Positions 17,307 through 26,394 of a stretch of 57,355 nucleotides of DNA are shown in pieces. Each line of letters opens with the position of its first letter. The stretch's first letter is position 1. The position numbers and the translations under genes are program-made. The notes beneath the pieces were generated by a model. It had not been told where the DNA came from and made no database searches. It saw nothing but the letters and a program-made list of their open reading frames with translations. This DNA is from Saprospiraceae bacterium (GTDB lineage Bacteria > Bacteroidota > Bacteroidia > Chitinophagales > Saprospiraceae), in NCBI GenBank assembly GCA_027080725.1, contig JALWRC010000062.1, positions 1-57,355 of the forward strand, written 5' to 3'.

Positions 17307-19844
17307 ATGAATAAACGATTTTCAGAAGAAGTAAAGCAAATTATTGCTGTCGGGCGAGATTGGGTAATCCGTCTTGGCAGTGACAGTCTCGGGGTGGAGC
17401 ACCTTTTACTTGGCATCCTCAACACTCCGGACAATCTGGCCAAAAGGGTTTTGGCCAACATGGAGATAAATATGACAGAATTAGAACAGTCATTAAACAA
17501 ACTCACAGAATCTACTCATCCAAAGAGCCACCGGGACTTTAGAGACATTCAAAATATACCGCTCAACAAGCAAGCCGAGCGCATCATAAAGCTCACCTAT
17601 TTGGAATCGAAGCTTTCACGCAATCCGGAGATTCAATCGGATGATTTGATGTTGAGCATACTTCACAATAAGGATATTCCGGTTACTCATTTACTGGCGG
17701 ACTATGACATTGACTACGACCGGTTTAAAGATGAATTAAAGTATGTCATACAGGAGATTGATATGGAAAGGGATAGTTTTGATGCGGAGATGAGTGCCGA
17801 ACACCATCCATTTGGGGAGGAGGAGCCGTCAGAGCCCTTCCAAAAAAGGAGTCAAGCCAAATCAAACACTCCGACATTGGATAACTACGGAAGAGATATT
17901 ACAAGATTGGCGATTGATGGCAAATTGGACCCTATCATTGGACGGGAGAAAGAGATCGAGCGGGTTTCGCAGATTCTCAGCAGGCGGAAGAAGAACAACC
18001 CCATATTGATCGGTGAACCGGGAGTGGGCAAGACGGCTATCGTCGAAGGCTTAGCGCTTCGCATCATCCAGCGAAAAGTATCACGCGCCCTTTTCAACAA
18101 GCGCATTGTCATGCTGGACCTCGCTGCATTGGTTGCGGGGACAAAGTATCGGGGCCAATTTGAAGAGCGCATGAAAGCCATCATGAATGAACTCGAGATG
18201 ACCAGGGATATCATTCTCTTTATCGACGAGATACACACCATTGTGGGAGCCGGGGGGGCTACAGGCTCCCTTGATGCATCCAATATTTTCAAACCGGCTC
18301 TCGCGCGGGGAGATTTGCAATGCATCGGCGCCTCCACTCTGGACGAATATCGACAGTACATCGAAAAGGACGGAGCTCTGGATCGGCGATTTCAAAAGGT
18401 ATTGGTAGAACCTGCTACACCCGAAGAGACCTTGCACATTCTGCACAATATCATGAACAAGTATGAGAGCTTTCACAATGTGACCTACTCCGAAGACGCG
18501 ATTAAGGCCTGTGTGACTTTGAGTGAGCGCTACATCAGTGACCGGCACTTGCCGGACAAAGCCATAGACATACTCGACGAAGTAGGTGCAAGGGTGCACC
18601 TGAAAAACATCCGGGTACCAAAGCATATAGAACAACTGGAAAAAGACATCGAAGAGGTCAGGGCCCTCAAAAACAAAACGGTACAAGATCAAAAGTATGA
18701 AGAAGCGGCTGCCTTCCGGGACAAGGAATCCATGATGGTACGAGAACTCGAGGCTGCAAAAATGCAGTGGGAGGAAGAGTCTAAGTCATTGAGATTCCCC
18801 GTCGAAGAAGAAGATGTTGCAGAAGTGGTCGCAATGGTTACCGGCATTCCGATGAAAAAAGTAGCGCAATCCGAGAGCAAGAAGCTGGTCCACATGAACG
18901 AAGACCTGAGCAAAGAGGTCATAGGACAAGATGAAGCAATAGAAAAAATAACCAAAGCCATCCAACGCAACAGGGTCGGTTTAAAGGATCCCAAACGCCC
19001 GATAGGCTCTTTTATCTTCTTGGGCCCCACCGGTGTGGGAAAGACTGAATTGGCCAAAGCGCTGGCACGTTATTTATTTGACTCGGAAGATGCCTTAGTG
19101 CGTATCGATATGAGTGAGTACATGGAGAAATTTTCTGTCACTCGATTAATAGGTGCCCCTCCGGGTTATGTCGGGTATGAAGAAGGAGGACAATTAACAG
19201 AAAAAGTCCGGAGAAAGCCCTATTCCGTCATACTTTTAGATGAGATAGAAAAAGCCCATCCGGACGTTTATAATATTCTTTTACAGGTTCTGGATGAAGG
19301 ACAACTGACGGATGGCTTGGGCCGGAAAGTGGATTTCAAGAACTCCATTATTATCATGACTTCCAACATCGGGGTAAGACAGCTGAAGGATTTTGGCCAA
19401 GGAGTAGGTTTTGCCACAAAGTCCAAGAAAGAAGGGGCGGATTCACACGCCAAACATGTCATTGAAAAAGCCCTTAAAAACACTTTCACTCCGGAGTTTC
19501 TCAACAGAATAGACGATATCATCATCTTTAACAGTCTGGAAGAAGAACATATATTCAAGATTATTGATCTGGCACTCGAAAAGCTCAAGCAACGATTGAC
19601 GGACATGGAGTTATCGCTTAAGCTCGACAAAAAAGCTAAGACCTTTGTGTCAAAAAAAGGCTTTGACCCGCAATACGGAGCCAGACACCTGCACCGGGCC
19701 ATACAGAAGTATATTGAAGACCCGTTGGCTGAGTTCATCCTTCAAGAAAGACCCAAGGAAGGTGCGGTTTTGAAGGCGGTATTAGACAAAGAAAAGACAA
19801 AACTCATCATCAGTTATGCGGATGATAAAAAAGAAGAGCAATAA
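17307..19844 (+). CDS. clpC: ATP-dependent Clp protease ATP-binding subunit ClpC
   Basis: 845 residues, the normal size for ClpC. Order: paired Clp_N repeats (about 5-150); first AAA+ domain with Walker A GEPGVGKT near 235 and Walker B 'ILFIDEIHT'; a UVR-like coiled-coil insert ('[15 protein letters not shown]', about 455-470); second AAA+ domain with GPTGVGKT near 572, '[20 protein letters not shown]' and a C-terminal D2-small domain. It unfolds substrates and feeds them to ClpP, whose gene is not in this window. It lies 77 bases upstream of infC and is probably transcribed separately. Confidence 0.97.
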   Translation: MNKRFSEEVKQIIAVGRDWVIRLGSDSLGVEHLLLGILNTPDNLAKRVLANMEINMTELEQSLNKLTESTHPKSHRDFRDIQNIPLNKQAERIIKLTYLESKLSRNPEIQSDDLMLSILHNKDIPVTHLLADYDIDYDRFKDELKYVIQEIDMERDSFDAEMSAEHHPFGEEEPSEPFQKRSQAKSNTPTLDNYGRDITRLAIDGKLDPIIGREKEIERVSQILSRRKKNNPILIGEPGVGKTAIVEGLALRIIQRKVSRALFNKRIVMLDLAALVAGTKYRGQFEERMKAIMNELEMTRDIILFIDEIHTIVGAGGATGSLDASNIFKPALARGDLQCIGASTLDEYRQYIEKDGALDRRFQKVLVEPATPEETLHILHNIMNKYESFHNVTYSEDAIKACVTLSERYISDRHLPDKAIDILDEVGARVHLKNIRVPKHIEQLEKDIEEVRALKNKTVQDQKYEEAAAFRDKESMMVRELEAAKMQWEEESKSLRFPVEEEDVAEVVAMVTGIPMKKVAQSESKKLVHMNEDLSKEVIGQDEAIEKITKAIQRNRVGLKDPKRPIGSFIFLGPTGVGKTELAKALARYLFDSEDALVRIDMSEYMEKFSVTRLIGAPPGYVGYEEGGQLTEKVRRKPYSVILLDEIEKAHPDVYNILLQVLDEGQLTDGLGRKVDFKNSIIIMTSNIGVRQLKDFGQGVGFATKSKKEGADSHAKHVIEKALKNTFTPEFLNRIDDIIIFNSLEEEHIFKIIDLALEKLKQRLTDMELSLKLDKKAKTFVSKKGFDPQYGARHLHRAIQKYIEDPLAEFILQERPKEGAVLKAVLDKEKTKLIISYADDKKEEQ

Positions 19845-19921
19845 CAATTAACTTTTAACATGCGCACAGAAGTAAAAGAAATGCATAACTTAGCGCATAT
19901 TACTCATTAAAATCTAAACTA

Positions 19922-20515
19922 TTGGCACGAAGACGCAAAAGTCAACCACGAAGAAAGAACCCGTTAGACGGTATTATTTACAACGAAAGAATCAAAGTCC
20001 CTAAACTCCGGTTAGTAGGAGAAAACCTGGATGAAATCAGCAAGGCTGCCGGTTACAATGTTGAACCCGGGATATACAACACCCGCCAAATTATCGATTG
20101 GGCTTTCTCCATCGATAAGGATGTGATTGTCATCTCTCCCAATGCAGATCCTCCTGTTGCTAAGGTGATGGATATTAACAAATTCCTGTACAACCAAAAG
20201 AAGAAACAACAGGCGATGAAAGCTAATGCGGTTAAAACCGTCACCAAGGAGATTCGCTTTGGTCCCAACACGGATGACCATGACTTTGAGTTCAAACTGA
20301 ATCACGCCAGAAAGTTCTTAGAAGAAGGCGCAAAGGTCAAGGCCTTTGTACACTTCAAGGGACGTACTATCATTTTTAAAGAACGCGGTGAACTTCTACT
20401 GCTGAAGTTTGCTAAGGAATTGGAGGATCTGGGCACAATCGAATCGATGCCGGAGATGAAAGGAAACCGCAGGATGACCCTATTAGTGACTCCAAAAAAG
20501 AAAAATAAAAAGTAA
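19922..20515 (+). CDS. infC: Translation initiation factor IF-3, TTG start
   Basis: 197 residues with the usual IF-3 order: basic N-terminal extension, '[17 protein letters not shown]', linker, and C-terminal domain '[40 protein letters not shown]'. There is no ATG between the in-frame stop at 19886 and the conserved start of the protein, so the first codon is TTG at 19922 (TTG GCA CGA AGA). infC uses rare start codons in many bacteria to autoregulate, since IF-3 itself rejects non-standard initiators. It is followed by rpmI and rplT, the conserved gene order. Confidence 0.95.
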   Translation: MARRRKSQPRRKNPLDGIIYNERIKVPKLRLVGENLDEISKAAGYNVEPGIYNTRQIIDWAFSIDKDVIVISPNADPPVAKVMDINKFLYNQKKKQQAMKANAVKTVTKEIRFGPNTDDHDFEFKLNHARKFLEEGAKVKAFVHFKGRTIIFKERGELLLLKFAKELEDLGTIESMPEMKGNRRMTLLVTPKKKNKK

Positions 20516-20542
20516 AACAGACGCAAATATTCATTTTTTGTG

Positions 20543-20550
20543 TACCTTTG
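20543..20550 (+). promoter_or_regulatory. -7 box upstream of rpmI
   Basis: TACCTTTG, 26 bases before the rpmI ATG. It suggests a second promoter within the infC-rpmI-rplT cluster. No TTG is present at the ideal spacing. Confidence 0.6.
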
Positions 20551-20576
20551 CACCTCATTTCAAAAAACCAGTAGAA

Positions 20577-20774
20577 ATGCCAAAGATGAAAACGCATTCC
20601 GGAGCCAAAAAGCGATTTAAGGTGACCGGATCAGGAAAGGTAAAGAGATTTCATGCAAATTCTTCTCACTTAATGAGAAAGAAATCCAAAAAAGCGAAGC
20701 TAGTGCTCCGCAAATCGACCATGATGTCAAAATCTGACGCAGTAAATGTAAAAAAGAATTTACTCGTCAACTAA
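20577..20774 (+). CDS. rpmI: 50S ribosomal protein L35
   Basis: 65 residues from the ATG at 20577 ([24 protein letters not shown]), the canonical L35 start. An upstream in-frame start at 20538 would place 13 extra residues over the TACCTTTG promoter box and is not conserved in the family. L35 is a small, very basic large-subunit protein. It lies between infC and rplT. Confidence 0.97.
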   Translation: MPKMKTHSGAKKRFKVTGSGKVKRFHANSSHLMRKKSKKAKLVLRKSTMMSKSDAVNVKKNLLVN

Positions 20775-20809
20775 TCAATTTATTTTCTCAATAAGAAAAA
20801 TTTACCGCA

Positions 20810-21154
20810 ATGCCACGTTCTACAAACGCTGTTGCCAGCAGGAAAAGAAGAAAGAAAATACTCAAAATGGCCAAGGGCTATTTTGGTGCACGAAAAAATG
20901 TATATACCGTTGCTAAAAACGCTGTTGAGAAAGCGCTACAGTATGCCTATCGAGATCGCAAAGTCAAAAAACGCATGTTTCGCCGTCTATGGATTGCGCG
21001 AATCAATGCCGGCGCTCGAATGCACGGTTTGACGTATTCTCGCCTTATCCATAAGTTAGGTGAAAACAATATAGCACTCAACAGAAAGGTTTTGGCAGAT
21101 TTAGCTGCCAATCATCCAAATGCGTTTAAGGCTATCATCGACAAAGTAAGCTAA
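20810..21154 (+). CDS. rplT: 50S ribosomal protein L20
   Basis: 114 residues, with '[25 protein letters not shown]' and '[26 protein letters not shown]', both diagnostic of L20. It binds 23S rRNA early in assembly and in other bacteria represses its own operon. It is the last gene of the cluster, followed by a strong terminator. Confidence 0.98.
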   Translation: MPRSTNAVASRKRRKKILKMAKGYFGARKNVYTVAKNAVEKALQYAYRDRKVKKRMFRRLWIARINAGARMHGLTYSRLIHKLGENNIALNRKVLADLAANHPNAFKAIIDKVS

Positions 21155-21175
21155 TTCAATTAGATTTTACCGCAT

Positions 21176-21213
21176 AAAAAAGCCTCTCAACCCACCGTTG
21201 AGAGGCTTTTTTA
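21176..21213 (+). terminator. Terminator after rplT
   Basis: GCCTCTCAAC (21182-21191) and GTTGAGAGGC (21197-21206) form a perfect 10-bp stem with a 5-base loop. An A-run precedes it and a T-run follows it. Confidence 0.95.
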
Positions 21214-21339
21214 TTAATTCAGACCAGTCGAAAGGTTGTTTTCCATTGTCCCCACCCGTAATTTATCTAGCAGCATTTATTATTTGCCAGAAATAAGCTT
21301 TTAGTTTTAAATTCATTCAACTTCTTTTAGAAAATTTGT

Positions 21340-21347
21340 TACTTTTG
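21340..21347 (+). promoter_or_regulatory. -7-like box far upstream of queA
   Basis: TACTTTTG followed by GCAGCC, the same layout as the mlaE promoter at 42752. A second, less perfect candidate (TAAACTTTG, ending at 21498) lies just before the structured leader and would start transcription near its conserved GAAACCGA. Confidence 0.45.
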
Positions 21348-21411
21348 CAGCCAAAATGAGCCTGACGATTATTTTTATGCATAAAGTTATGATATTCAGC
21401 TATATAATAAA

Positions 21412-21439
21412 CCATTTCAAGCATCTCATAGTGAAATGG
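21412..21439. repeat. CCATTTCA...TGAAATGG inverted repeat
   Basis: Arms at 21412-21419 and 21432-21439 pair perfectly over 8 bp. The core word TGAAATGG is shared with the GGTATGAAATGGTGG repeat family, and the pairing resembles the inverted pair at 37485-37530. Confidence 0.5.
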
Positions 21440-21507
21440 CACACCTTTTGAAATATGGCCGAGCAGGTAATACTACTTGAAGTCTAAAATAAACTTTGAT
21501 TTTATAT

Positions 21508-21612
21508 GAAACCGACATGCTTAAAGCAATTATTAAACACATAGAATAATGATTGTTTTAATCATCCAAGGTTCCATCTGATAATTAAAAGACAATTAAA
21601 AGCAAACAGATG
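21508..21612 (+). ncRNA. Conserved structured leader element, queA copy (candidate cis-regulatory RNA)
   Basis: This leader matches that of mlaE (42764-42889). Both begin with GAAACCGA-Y-ATG, and the last 65 bases agree at 56 positions. Shared pairings are P1, 21528-21535 with 21547-21554; P2, AATC 21560-21563 with GGTT 21570-21573; P3, ATTGTTTT 21552-21559 with AAGACAAT 21589-21596; and P4, CATCTG 21575-21580 with CAGATG 21607-21612. P3 and P4 interleave, forming an H-type pseudoknot, and P4 contains the queA ATG. P1 and P3 share three bases, so they may be alternative pairings. The known preQ1 and SAM-II motif consensus sequences are not obvious here. Confidence 0.65.
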
Positions 21613-22674
21613 AAAAGCAAATTATCTTTTTTTGACTTTGAACTGCCCAAAGAGTTGGTGGCTCAATACCCTTCGAAGGAGAGAGACCAGTCCAGGCTTA
21701 TGGTCGTTCACCGTGATACCGGTAAGATCGAACATCGTATATTTGCAGACATCAAAGAATATTTTGAAGAGGGCGACGCCATGATTCTCAACAACACAAA
21801 GGTATTTCCTGCCCGCTTGTACGGAAGAAAGGAGAAGACAGATGCGAGGATAGAAGTGTTCTTACTTCGTGAACTCAATGATCACCTGAGGCTTTGGGAC
21901 GTTATGGTCGACCCGGCTCGTAAAATACGCGTGGGCAACAAACTCTATTTCGCCAATGCCCAAGGGAAAGACGTCCTGGTCGCAGAGGTATTGGACAACA
22001 CGACCTCTCGAGGACGCACTATGCGGTTTAACTTCAACGGTACCAATGAAGAGTTCAAACAAGTCATTAAGGAACTCGGTCATACACCCATTCCCAAATA
22101 TCTGAACAGAGAGCCTGAAGAAATCGACAAAGAGCGCTATCAAACCGTTTTCGCCAAAGATGCGGGAGCAGTAGCTGCTCCTACCGCCGGATTGCATTTC
22201 AGTCGTAAACTCTTGAAAGAACTGGAACTCATCGGCGTGGATCTCCCTCAAATCACTCTCCATGTCGGCCTCGGGACCTTTAGGAGCATCGATGTCGAAG
22301 ACCTATCCAAGCACAAGATGGATGCCGAATATTACTACATCGGTGAAGAGGTGGCAGAAGTCGTAAATAGAGCAAAATTGGCAGAGAAGAATGTTTGTGC
22401 GATTGGCACGACCGTTATGCGAACCCTTGAGTCTTCTGTAACAGCCGAGCATCTGCTGAGAGCGGGCGAAGGTTGGACTAATCTATTCGTATATCCCCCA
22501 TTTGACTTTAGAATAGCCAATAGGATGGTCACCAATTTTCATATGCCCAAGACAAGTTTAGTCATTATGACTGCCACCTTCGCCGGCTTGGAATTGCTGC
22601 AAGAAGCTTATGCCAAAGCCATCGAAGAAAAATACCGTTTCTTCACCTACGGCGATGCCATGCTCATTCTTTAG
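21610..22674 (+). CDS. queA: S-adenosylmethionine:tRNA ribosyltransferase-isomerase
   Basis: 354 residues, the usual QueA length. Family blocks: '[25 protein letters not shown]' at the start, '[19 protein letters not shown]', '[22 protein letters not shown]', '[13 protein letters not shown]' and '[18 protein letters not shown]'. It transfers the ribosyl part of SAM to preQ1 in tRNA to make epoxyqueuosine. The ATG at 21610 is the 3' part of the last helix (CAGATG) of the structured leader, so leader folding could mask initiation. No other queuosine gene is in the window. Confidence 0.97.
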   Translation: MKSKLSFFDFELPKELVAQYPSKERDQSRLMVVHRDTGKIEHRIFADIKEYFEEGDAMILNNTKVFPARLYGRKEKTDARIEVFLLRELNDHLRLWDVMVDPARKIRVGNKLYFANAQGKDVLVAEVLDNTTSRGRTMRFNFNGTNEEFKQVIKELGHTPIPKYLNREPEEIDKERYQTVFAKDAGAVAAPTAGLHFSRKLLKELELIGVDLPQITLHVGLGTFRSIDVEDLSKHKMDAEYYYIGEEVAEVVNRAKLAEKNVCAIGTTVMRTLESSVTAEHLLRAGEGWTNLFVYPPFDFRIANRMVTNFHMPKTSLVIMTATFAGLELLQEAYAKAIEEKYRFFTYGDAMLIL

Positions 22675-22761
22675 ATGGAATAAAATAATTTCCTTTTTTC
22701 GGAACTATATGAACCTATTCGTAATTATAAAGGCGTTACTAACTTAAACAATTTTAAAACT

Positions 22762-22983
22762 ATGTACTGGACTTTAGAATTAGCACACCATTTGGAAGAC
22801 GCTCCATGGCCTGCAACAAGAGATGAGCTAATAGACTACGCCATTAGATCAGGTGCTCCAATCGAAGTAATCGAAAATCTACAAGAGATTGAAGATGAAG
22901 GAGAAGCATATGAGACAATGGAAGAAATCTGGCCGGACTATCCGCGGAAGGACGACTTCTTATTCAATGAGGATGAGTATTGA
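22762..22983 (+). CDS. DUF2795 small acidic protein
   Basis: 73 residues: 'YWTLELAHHLEDAPWPATRDELIDYAIRSGAPIEVIENLQEIEDEGEAYETMEEIWPDYP'. This matches the DUF2795 family widespread in Bacteroidota, always short and acidic, of unknown function. It lies between queA and cmk on the same strand, and cmk begins 18 bases after its stop, so the two are probably cotranscribed. Confidence 0.88.
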   Translation: MYWTLELAHHLEDAPWPATRDELIDYAIRSGAPIEVIENLQEIEDEGEAYETMEEIWPDYPRKDDFLFNEDEY

Positions 22984-23001
22984 TGCCTCTTTAAATACGA
23001 A

Positions 23002-23697
23002 TTGACTTTGAAATCAAAAACAACACATAACAAGCCCATCATTATTGCCATTGATGGGCTTTCTTCTTGTGGCAAAAGCACCTTAGCCCGGGACTTAGCC
23101 AAAGCCCTGGGATACACCTACATCGACACAGGTGCCATGTACCGGGCACTCACCTGGTATATGCTCGCGCATCGCCTTTCACCTCCGATGCTCATTCAAT
23201 CATTACCCGATATCAAGCTAGAATTCAAAACCGGCCAAAACGGGACAAACAACATCTTAGTCAATGGCATAGATATCACGGACGAAATTCGGTCAAAGGA
23301 AGTAAATGAACAGGTCAGCCAAGTCTCCACCCTACCGGAAGTTCGTCACTTTCTGGTCGAGCAACAACGGCAAATGGGAATTGAAAAAGGCATCGTAATG
23401 GACGGCAGAGATATCGGTACTGTGGTCTTCCCCGAAGCCGAAGTCAAGCTTTTCTTGACGGCCGATTCGAAGGTGAGAGCCCAAAGACGACATTTGGAAA
23501 ACAAACAAAAGGGCCTACCTATCTCCTATGAAGAAGTGTTGGACAATCTGTTATATAGAGACCGCATTGACTCGACCAGGGCGATTTCTCCGCTGAAAAA
23601 AGCCAAAGATGCCATCGTCTTGGATACTACCCAGCTCACTTCAAAAGAACAACTCCTAAAAGCATTAGATATAGTTGAAAGCTATATTTCAAAATGA
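23002..23697 (+). CDS. cmk: Cytidylate kinase, TTG start
   Basis: 231 residues with P-loop 'AIDGLSSCGKSTLARDLAK', 'YIDTGAMYRALTWY', 'VMDGRDIGTVVFPEAEVKLFLTAD' and 'YRDRIDSTRAISPLKKA', all diagnostic of CMP kinase. It phosphorylates CMP and dCMP. No ATG exists between the in-frame stop at 22981 and the conserved P-loop; TTG at 23002 or TTG at 23008 must serve. The DUF2795 gene ends 18 bases upstream, so translation may depend on coupling. Confidence 0.95.
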   Translation: MTLKSKTTHNKPIIIAIDGLSSCGKSTLARDLAKALGYTYIDTGAMYRALTWYMLAHRLSPPMLIQSLPDIKLEFKTGQNGTNNILVNGIDITDEIRSKEVNEQVSQVSTLPEVRHFLVEQQRQMGIEKGIVMDGRDIGTVVFPEAEVKLFLTADSKVRAQRRHLENKQKGLPISYEEVLDNLLYRDRIDSTRAISPLKKAKDAIVLDTTQLTSKEQLLKALDIVESYISK

Positions 23698-23813
23698 GTG
23701 TAAAGCGACCATTTGTTGAAATTTGATAATCCAGGTGCATCGACTATAACCGCTTCCGACACCCTACACTGACAAGAATCATCTTTCAAACTGCTTAATC
23801 TCGTTTCCCATAT

Positions 23814-23841
23814 TAGCACAAATGGTTTACATTTGTGCCAA
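23814..23841. promoter_or_regulatory. Operator-like palindrome over the YeeE/YedE promoter
   Basis: GCACAAATG (23816-23824) and CATTTGTGC (23830-23838) form a perfect 9-bp inverted repeat around GTTTA. Two further outer pairs (TT/AA) bracket one mismatch. A -7 box, TACATTTG, occupies 23828-23835 inside the right arm, so a protein bound here would block the promoter. No T-run follows, so this is not a terminator. Confidence 0.65.
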
Positions 23842-23897
23842 GGAGGTCAAAGCAGACCCTTCTTTCAAATTAATATTTCACCACAAAATCATCGGTT

Positions 23898-24494
23898 ATG
23901 CAACAAACGTTGGAAGAATTTATCAGATACATCAGCCAGCCTTGGCCTTGGTGGGTCGGGGGACTCATGATAGCCCTTATATTATTCATTCTCCTTTGGT
24001 TTGGGAGAGAATTTGGGATCAGTGCTAATTTCAGAGTGGTCTGCGCTATGGAGGGAGGAGATAAATACGCCGACTTCTTCAAATTTGATTGGCAAAGTCA
24101 AATGTGGAATCTCATCTTCGTCGCTGGAGCGATGTTTGGTGGAAATTTGGCTTACAACTATTTACCTTCTCCAGATGGCCATGTAGCACATGTCACCCCG
24201 GCCGCAGTCGAGACCTTTCACGAAATGGGGGTTGAGTTTGAAGGGCGTTATCCTCCCCTCGTGCCTGATTATTTCTCCTGGAGCTCGCTTTTCACCCTCA
24301 AAGGGATAATTATCTTAGTGCTCGGAGGATTACTGGTGGGATTTGGAGCGCGTTATGCCGGTGGATGTACTTCCGGCCACGCCATCAGCGGACTTTCCGC
24401 ATTACAACTCCCCTCCCTCATCGCTGTAATCGGATTCTTTCTGGGAGGTCTTGTGGCCAATTACTTAATTTTACCATGGCTACTCAAACTATAG
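23898..24494 (+). CDS. YeeE/YedE-family membrane protein (sulfur compound transport), first subunit
   Basis: 198 residues with about five membrane segments. The conserved half-site 'GLLVGFGARYAGGCTSGHAISGLSALQLPSL' carries the GxxxGGCTSGH signature of the DUF395/YeeE-YedE family. Members take up thiosulfate or other sulfane-sulfur compounds through Cys relays. The protein is a two-gene split form with the next ORF. The transcript probably starts near 23842 from the promoter inside the palindrome. Confidence 0.9.
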   Translation: MQQTLEEFIRYISQPWPWWVGGLMIALILFILLWFGREFGISANFRVVCAMEGGDKYADFFKFDWQSQMWNLIFVAGAMFGGNLAYNYLPSPDGHVAHVTPAAVETFHEMGVEFEGRYPPLVPDYFSWSSLFTLKGIIILVLGGLLVGFGARYAGGCTSGHAISGLSALQLPSLIAVIGFFLGGLVANYLILPWLLKL

Positions 24495-24534
24495 TATTGA
24501 GTAAGGTTAATCAATAAAACAAAAATTAGAAAAC

Positions 24535-24948
24535 ATGAAATTTTTCAAATATTTTTTAGTCGGCATCCTTTTTGGAATAACCATGTTCAAATCAGAAGCC
24601 GTATCGTGGTTTCGCATCCAGGAGATGTTCCGGTTTCAATCTTTTCACATGTACGGGATCATCGGCGTCTCTGTCGTCGTTGGGATTATCATCGTACAAA
24701 TCATCAAGCGCTTCCATGTCAAAGACATACACGGCAGGGACATCGTCATTCACGATAAAAACAAGAGCATCCCCCGTTATTTGATTGGTGGGTTTATATT
24801 TGGACTCGGCTGGGCGATAGCCGGCATTTGCCCCGGGCCCATGTTTGTACTAATGGGTGCGGGGTACTCCGCCCTAATCGTCTTTTTTGCGGCAGCGATT
24901 GTAGGCACCTTCCTATACGGGGTCTTGCGGAGTAAGTTGCCGCATTAG
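24535..24948 (+). CDS. YeeE/YedE-family membrane protein, second subunit (DUF6691-type)
   Basis: 137 residues with four membrane segments. The repeat 'GFIFGLGWAIAGICPGPMFVLMGAG' is the second-half signature of split YeeE/YedE transporters, with Cys in GICPGP matching the Cys of GGCTSGH in the partner. It lies 40 bases after the first subunit on the same strand, so they form an operon. In many Bacteroidota a persulfide dioxygenase is adjacent; here that gene lies at 37.7-39.1 kb. Confidence 0.9.
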   Translation: MKFFKYFLVGILFGITMFKSEAVSWFRIQEMFRFQSFHMYGIIGVSVVVGIIIVQIIKRFHVKDIHGRDIVIHDKNKSIPRYLIGGFIFGLGWAIAGICPGPMFVLMGAGYSALIVFFAAAIVGTFLYGVLRSKLPH

Positions 24949-25009
24949 CACAAACACTTATCTCCACAAAGCAGAGGAGCATATGCTTACGGGAGGGATT
25001 TGATTCTCC

Positions 25010-25024
25010 GGTATGAAATGGTGG
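25010..25024 (+). repeat. Copy of the GGTATGAAATGGTGG short repeat
   Basis: An exact consensus copy in the convergent spacer between the YeeE/YedE operon and guaD. Confidence 0.8.
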
Positions 25025-25054
25025 TTTTTTGGGCAGGAAGGACATGTTGTACTA

Positions 25055-25537
25055 TCAATAGGCTTCCCTGTCTTCTTTATCCATCCATGATTCAAATGGG
25101 GCTTTTCCTTCCTGATTCAAAAGGGGGAGAAAGGGAATTCTCCTGTTAGAAGAAGGTAAGGATAGTTCTTTGTAAATGAAAGCATCGTCAAACAAAGCTT
25201 CTGCTGCATCCTCCTTTGTAGCTGCATAATAGACTTTGTCCGGTCTGGCCCAATAAATGGCACCAAAGCACATTGGACAGGGTTCGCAAGAGGTATATAA
25301 AATACACCCTTCCAACTGAAACGTATTCATTTTTTGGCATGCCTCGCGCATTGCCACTATTTCGGCATGTGCAGTAGGATCGCAAGACGAAGTGACACGA
25401 TTGTACCCCTCTCCGACGATTTCCCCATTTTTGACGACTACTGCACCAAAAGGTCCTCCAGCGCCTGACTCCACACCTTCTATAGCAAGGGCAATGGCTC
25501 TTCGCATGAAAGACATATGTTCTTCCTCCTTCATCAT
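25055..25537 (-). CDS. guaD: Guanine deaminase (cytidine-deaminase superfamily)
   Basis: 160 residues. Zinc motif 'AHAE' and 'CILYTSCEPCPMCFGAIYWARPD' define the deaminase fold. The strong agreement with Bacillus-type GuaD, including 'GGPFGAVVVK', 'TSSCDPTAHAEIVAMREAC' and the domain-swapped C-terminal 'DDAFIYKE...PFE.W', favours guanine deaminase over tRNA adenosine deaminase. It converts guanine to xanthine. Its ATG overlaps the stop of the upstream kinase gene (ATGA), so the two are translationally coupled. Confidence 0.9.
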   Translation of the reverse strand: MMKEEEHMSFMRRAIALAIEGVESGAGGPFGAVVVKNGEIVGEGYNRVTSSCDPTAHAEIVAMREACQKMNTFQLEGCILYTSCEPCPMCFGAIYWARPDKVYYAATKEDAAEALFDDAFIYKELSLPSSNRRIPFLPLLNQEGKAPFESWMDKEDREAY

Positions 25538-26286
25538 TTAACAGTTAGTTTTATCCGGGTCGCTGCAAAAAGGGCTGCGCCTAAGGTTCCGGCGGTGTTT
25601 TGCAATTTGGCCGGGGTTACCGGAACAGGGAGCGTCAAAAACGATTCATACTTATGCATCTTCTTACTGATACCTCCACCTATGATTATCCTATCCGGTG
25701 AGAGTATCGTATTAATGTATTTTAGCCCTTTTCTCAATCTCTTGCCGTACTCAGACCAGGAAAGCTCCGATTCTTTCCGTACCTTATTGGAGATGTATCG
25801 CTCCAAAATATCTCCCTTGAAGTACAAACTTCCGAGCTCCGTTCCCGGAACCAGTTGTCCCTTATAGATCAAGGCCGACCCCACTCCGGTACCCAGTGTC
25901 AAAAAAATCACCTTCGTATAATCTGCGATCTCCGGGTCGAGTAGTGCCTCTGCGTAACCTGCTACGTCCGCATCATTGGCGACATAGACCGGGACATCCA
26001 ATGATTTGGAAAAAAAATCCTCCACCTCTACCCCGATCCACGACGGCTCCAAGTTGTTGCCCGCCCTGACCACTCCATCTATGATGAGTCCGGGAAATCC
26101 AATTCCTATCGGTCCCGCCCAATGGTGTCTATCGACAATAGCCTGCACTCCCTTCAATACATTCTTGGGGGTAACAGGATGAGGGGTCAGAATTCTATAT
26201 CGCTCCGTAAGCATAGCTCCCGTGGCAGTATCCACAATTGCTCCCTTAATTCCCGTCCCTCCAATATCAATTCCCAGAATCTCCAT
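25534..26286 (-). CDS. ROK-family sugar kinase, polyphosphate-glucokinase-like
   Basis: 250 residues from the ATG at 26286 (MEILGIDIGGTGIKGAIVD); a GTG at 26304 would add six residues. ATP/phosphate site 'GIDIGGTGIKG', 'GIGFPGLI', catalytic 'NDADVAGYAEAL' and 'LTLGTGVGSALIYKGQLVPGTELG' fit the actinobacterial/Bacteroidota PPGK group more than classic zinc-binding ROK kinases, since the CxCGxxGC motif is absent. It probably phosphorylates glucose with polyphosphate or ATP. It overlaps guaD by four bases. Confidence 0.85.
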   Translation of the reverse strand: MEILGIDIGGTGIKGAIVDTATGAMLTERYRILTPHPVTPKNVLKGVQAIVDRHHWAGPIGIGFPGLIIDGVVRAGNNLEPSWIGVEVEDFFSKSLDVPVYVANDADVAGYAEALLDPEIADYTKVIFLTLGTGVGSALIYKGQLVPGTELGSLYFKGDILERYISNKVRKESELSWSEYGKRLRKGLKYINTILSPDRIIIGGGISKKMHKYESFLTLPVPVTPAKLQNTAGTLGAALFAATRIKLTVK

Positions 26287-26394
26287 AATAACCGGTTGTG
26301 TCACATTTTGAACTCAAATTATCGCACAAATATGACAAAAAATACGGAAGGAGTTCTTTTCTTTGCCCACAATTGACAAAACATCAATTTCGAT

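Noticed and set aside
21508-21612. Assigning the queA leader to a known preQ1 or SAM-II riboswitch
   Set aside because: The conserved bases of those classes are not evident, and the same element precedes mlaE, which is not a known preQ1 or SAM regulon member.
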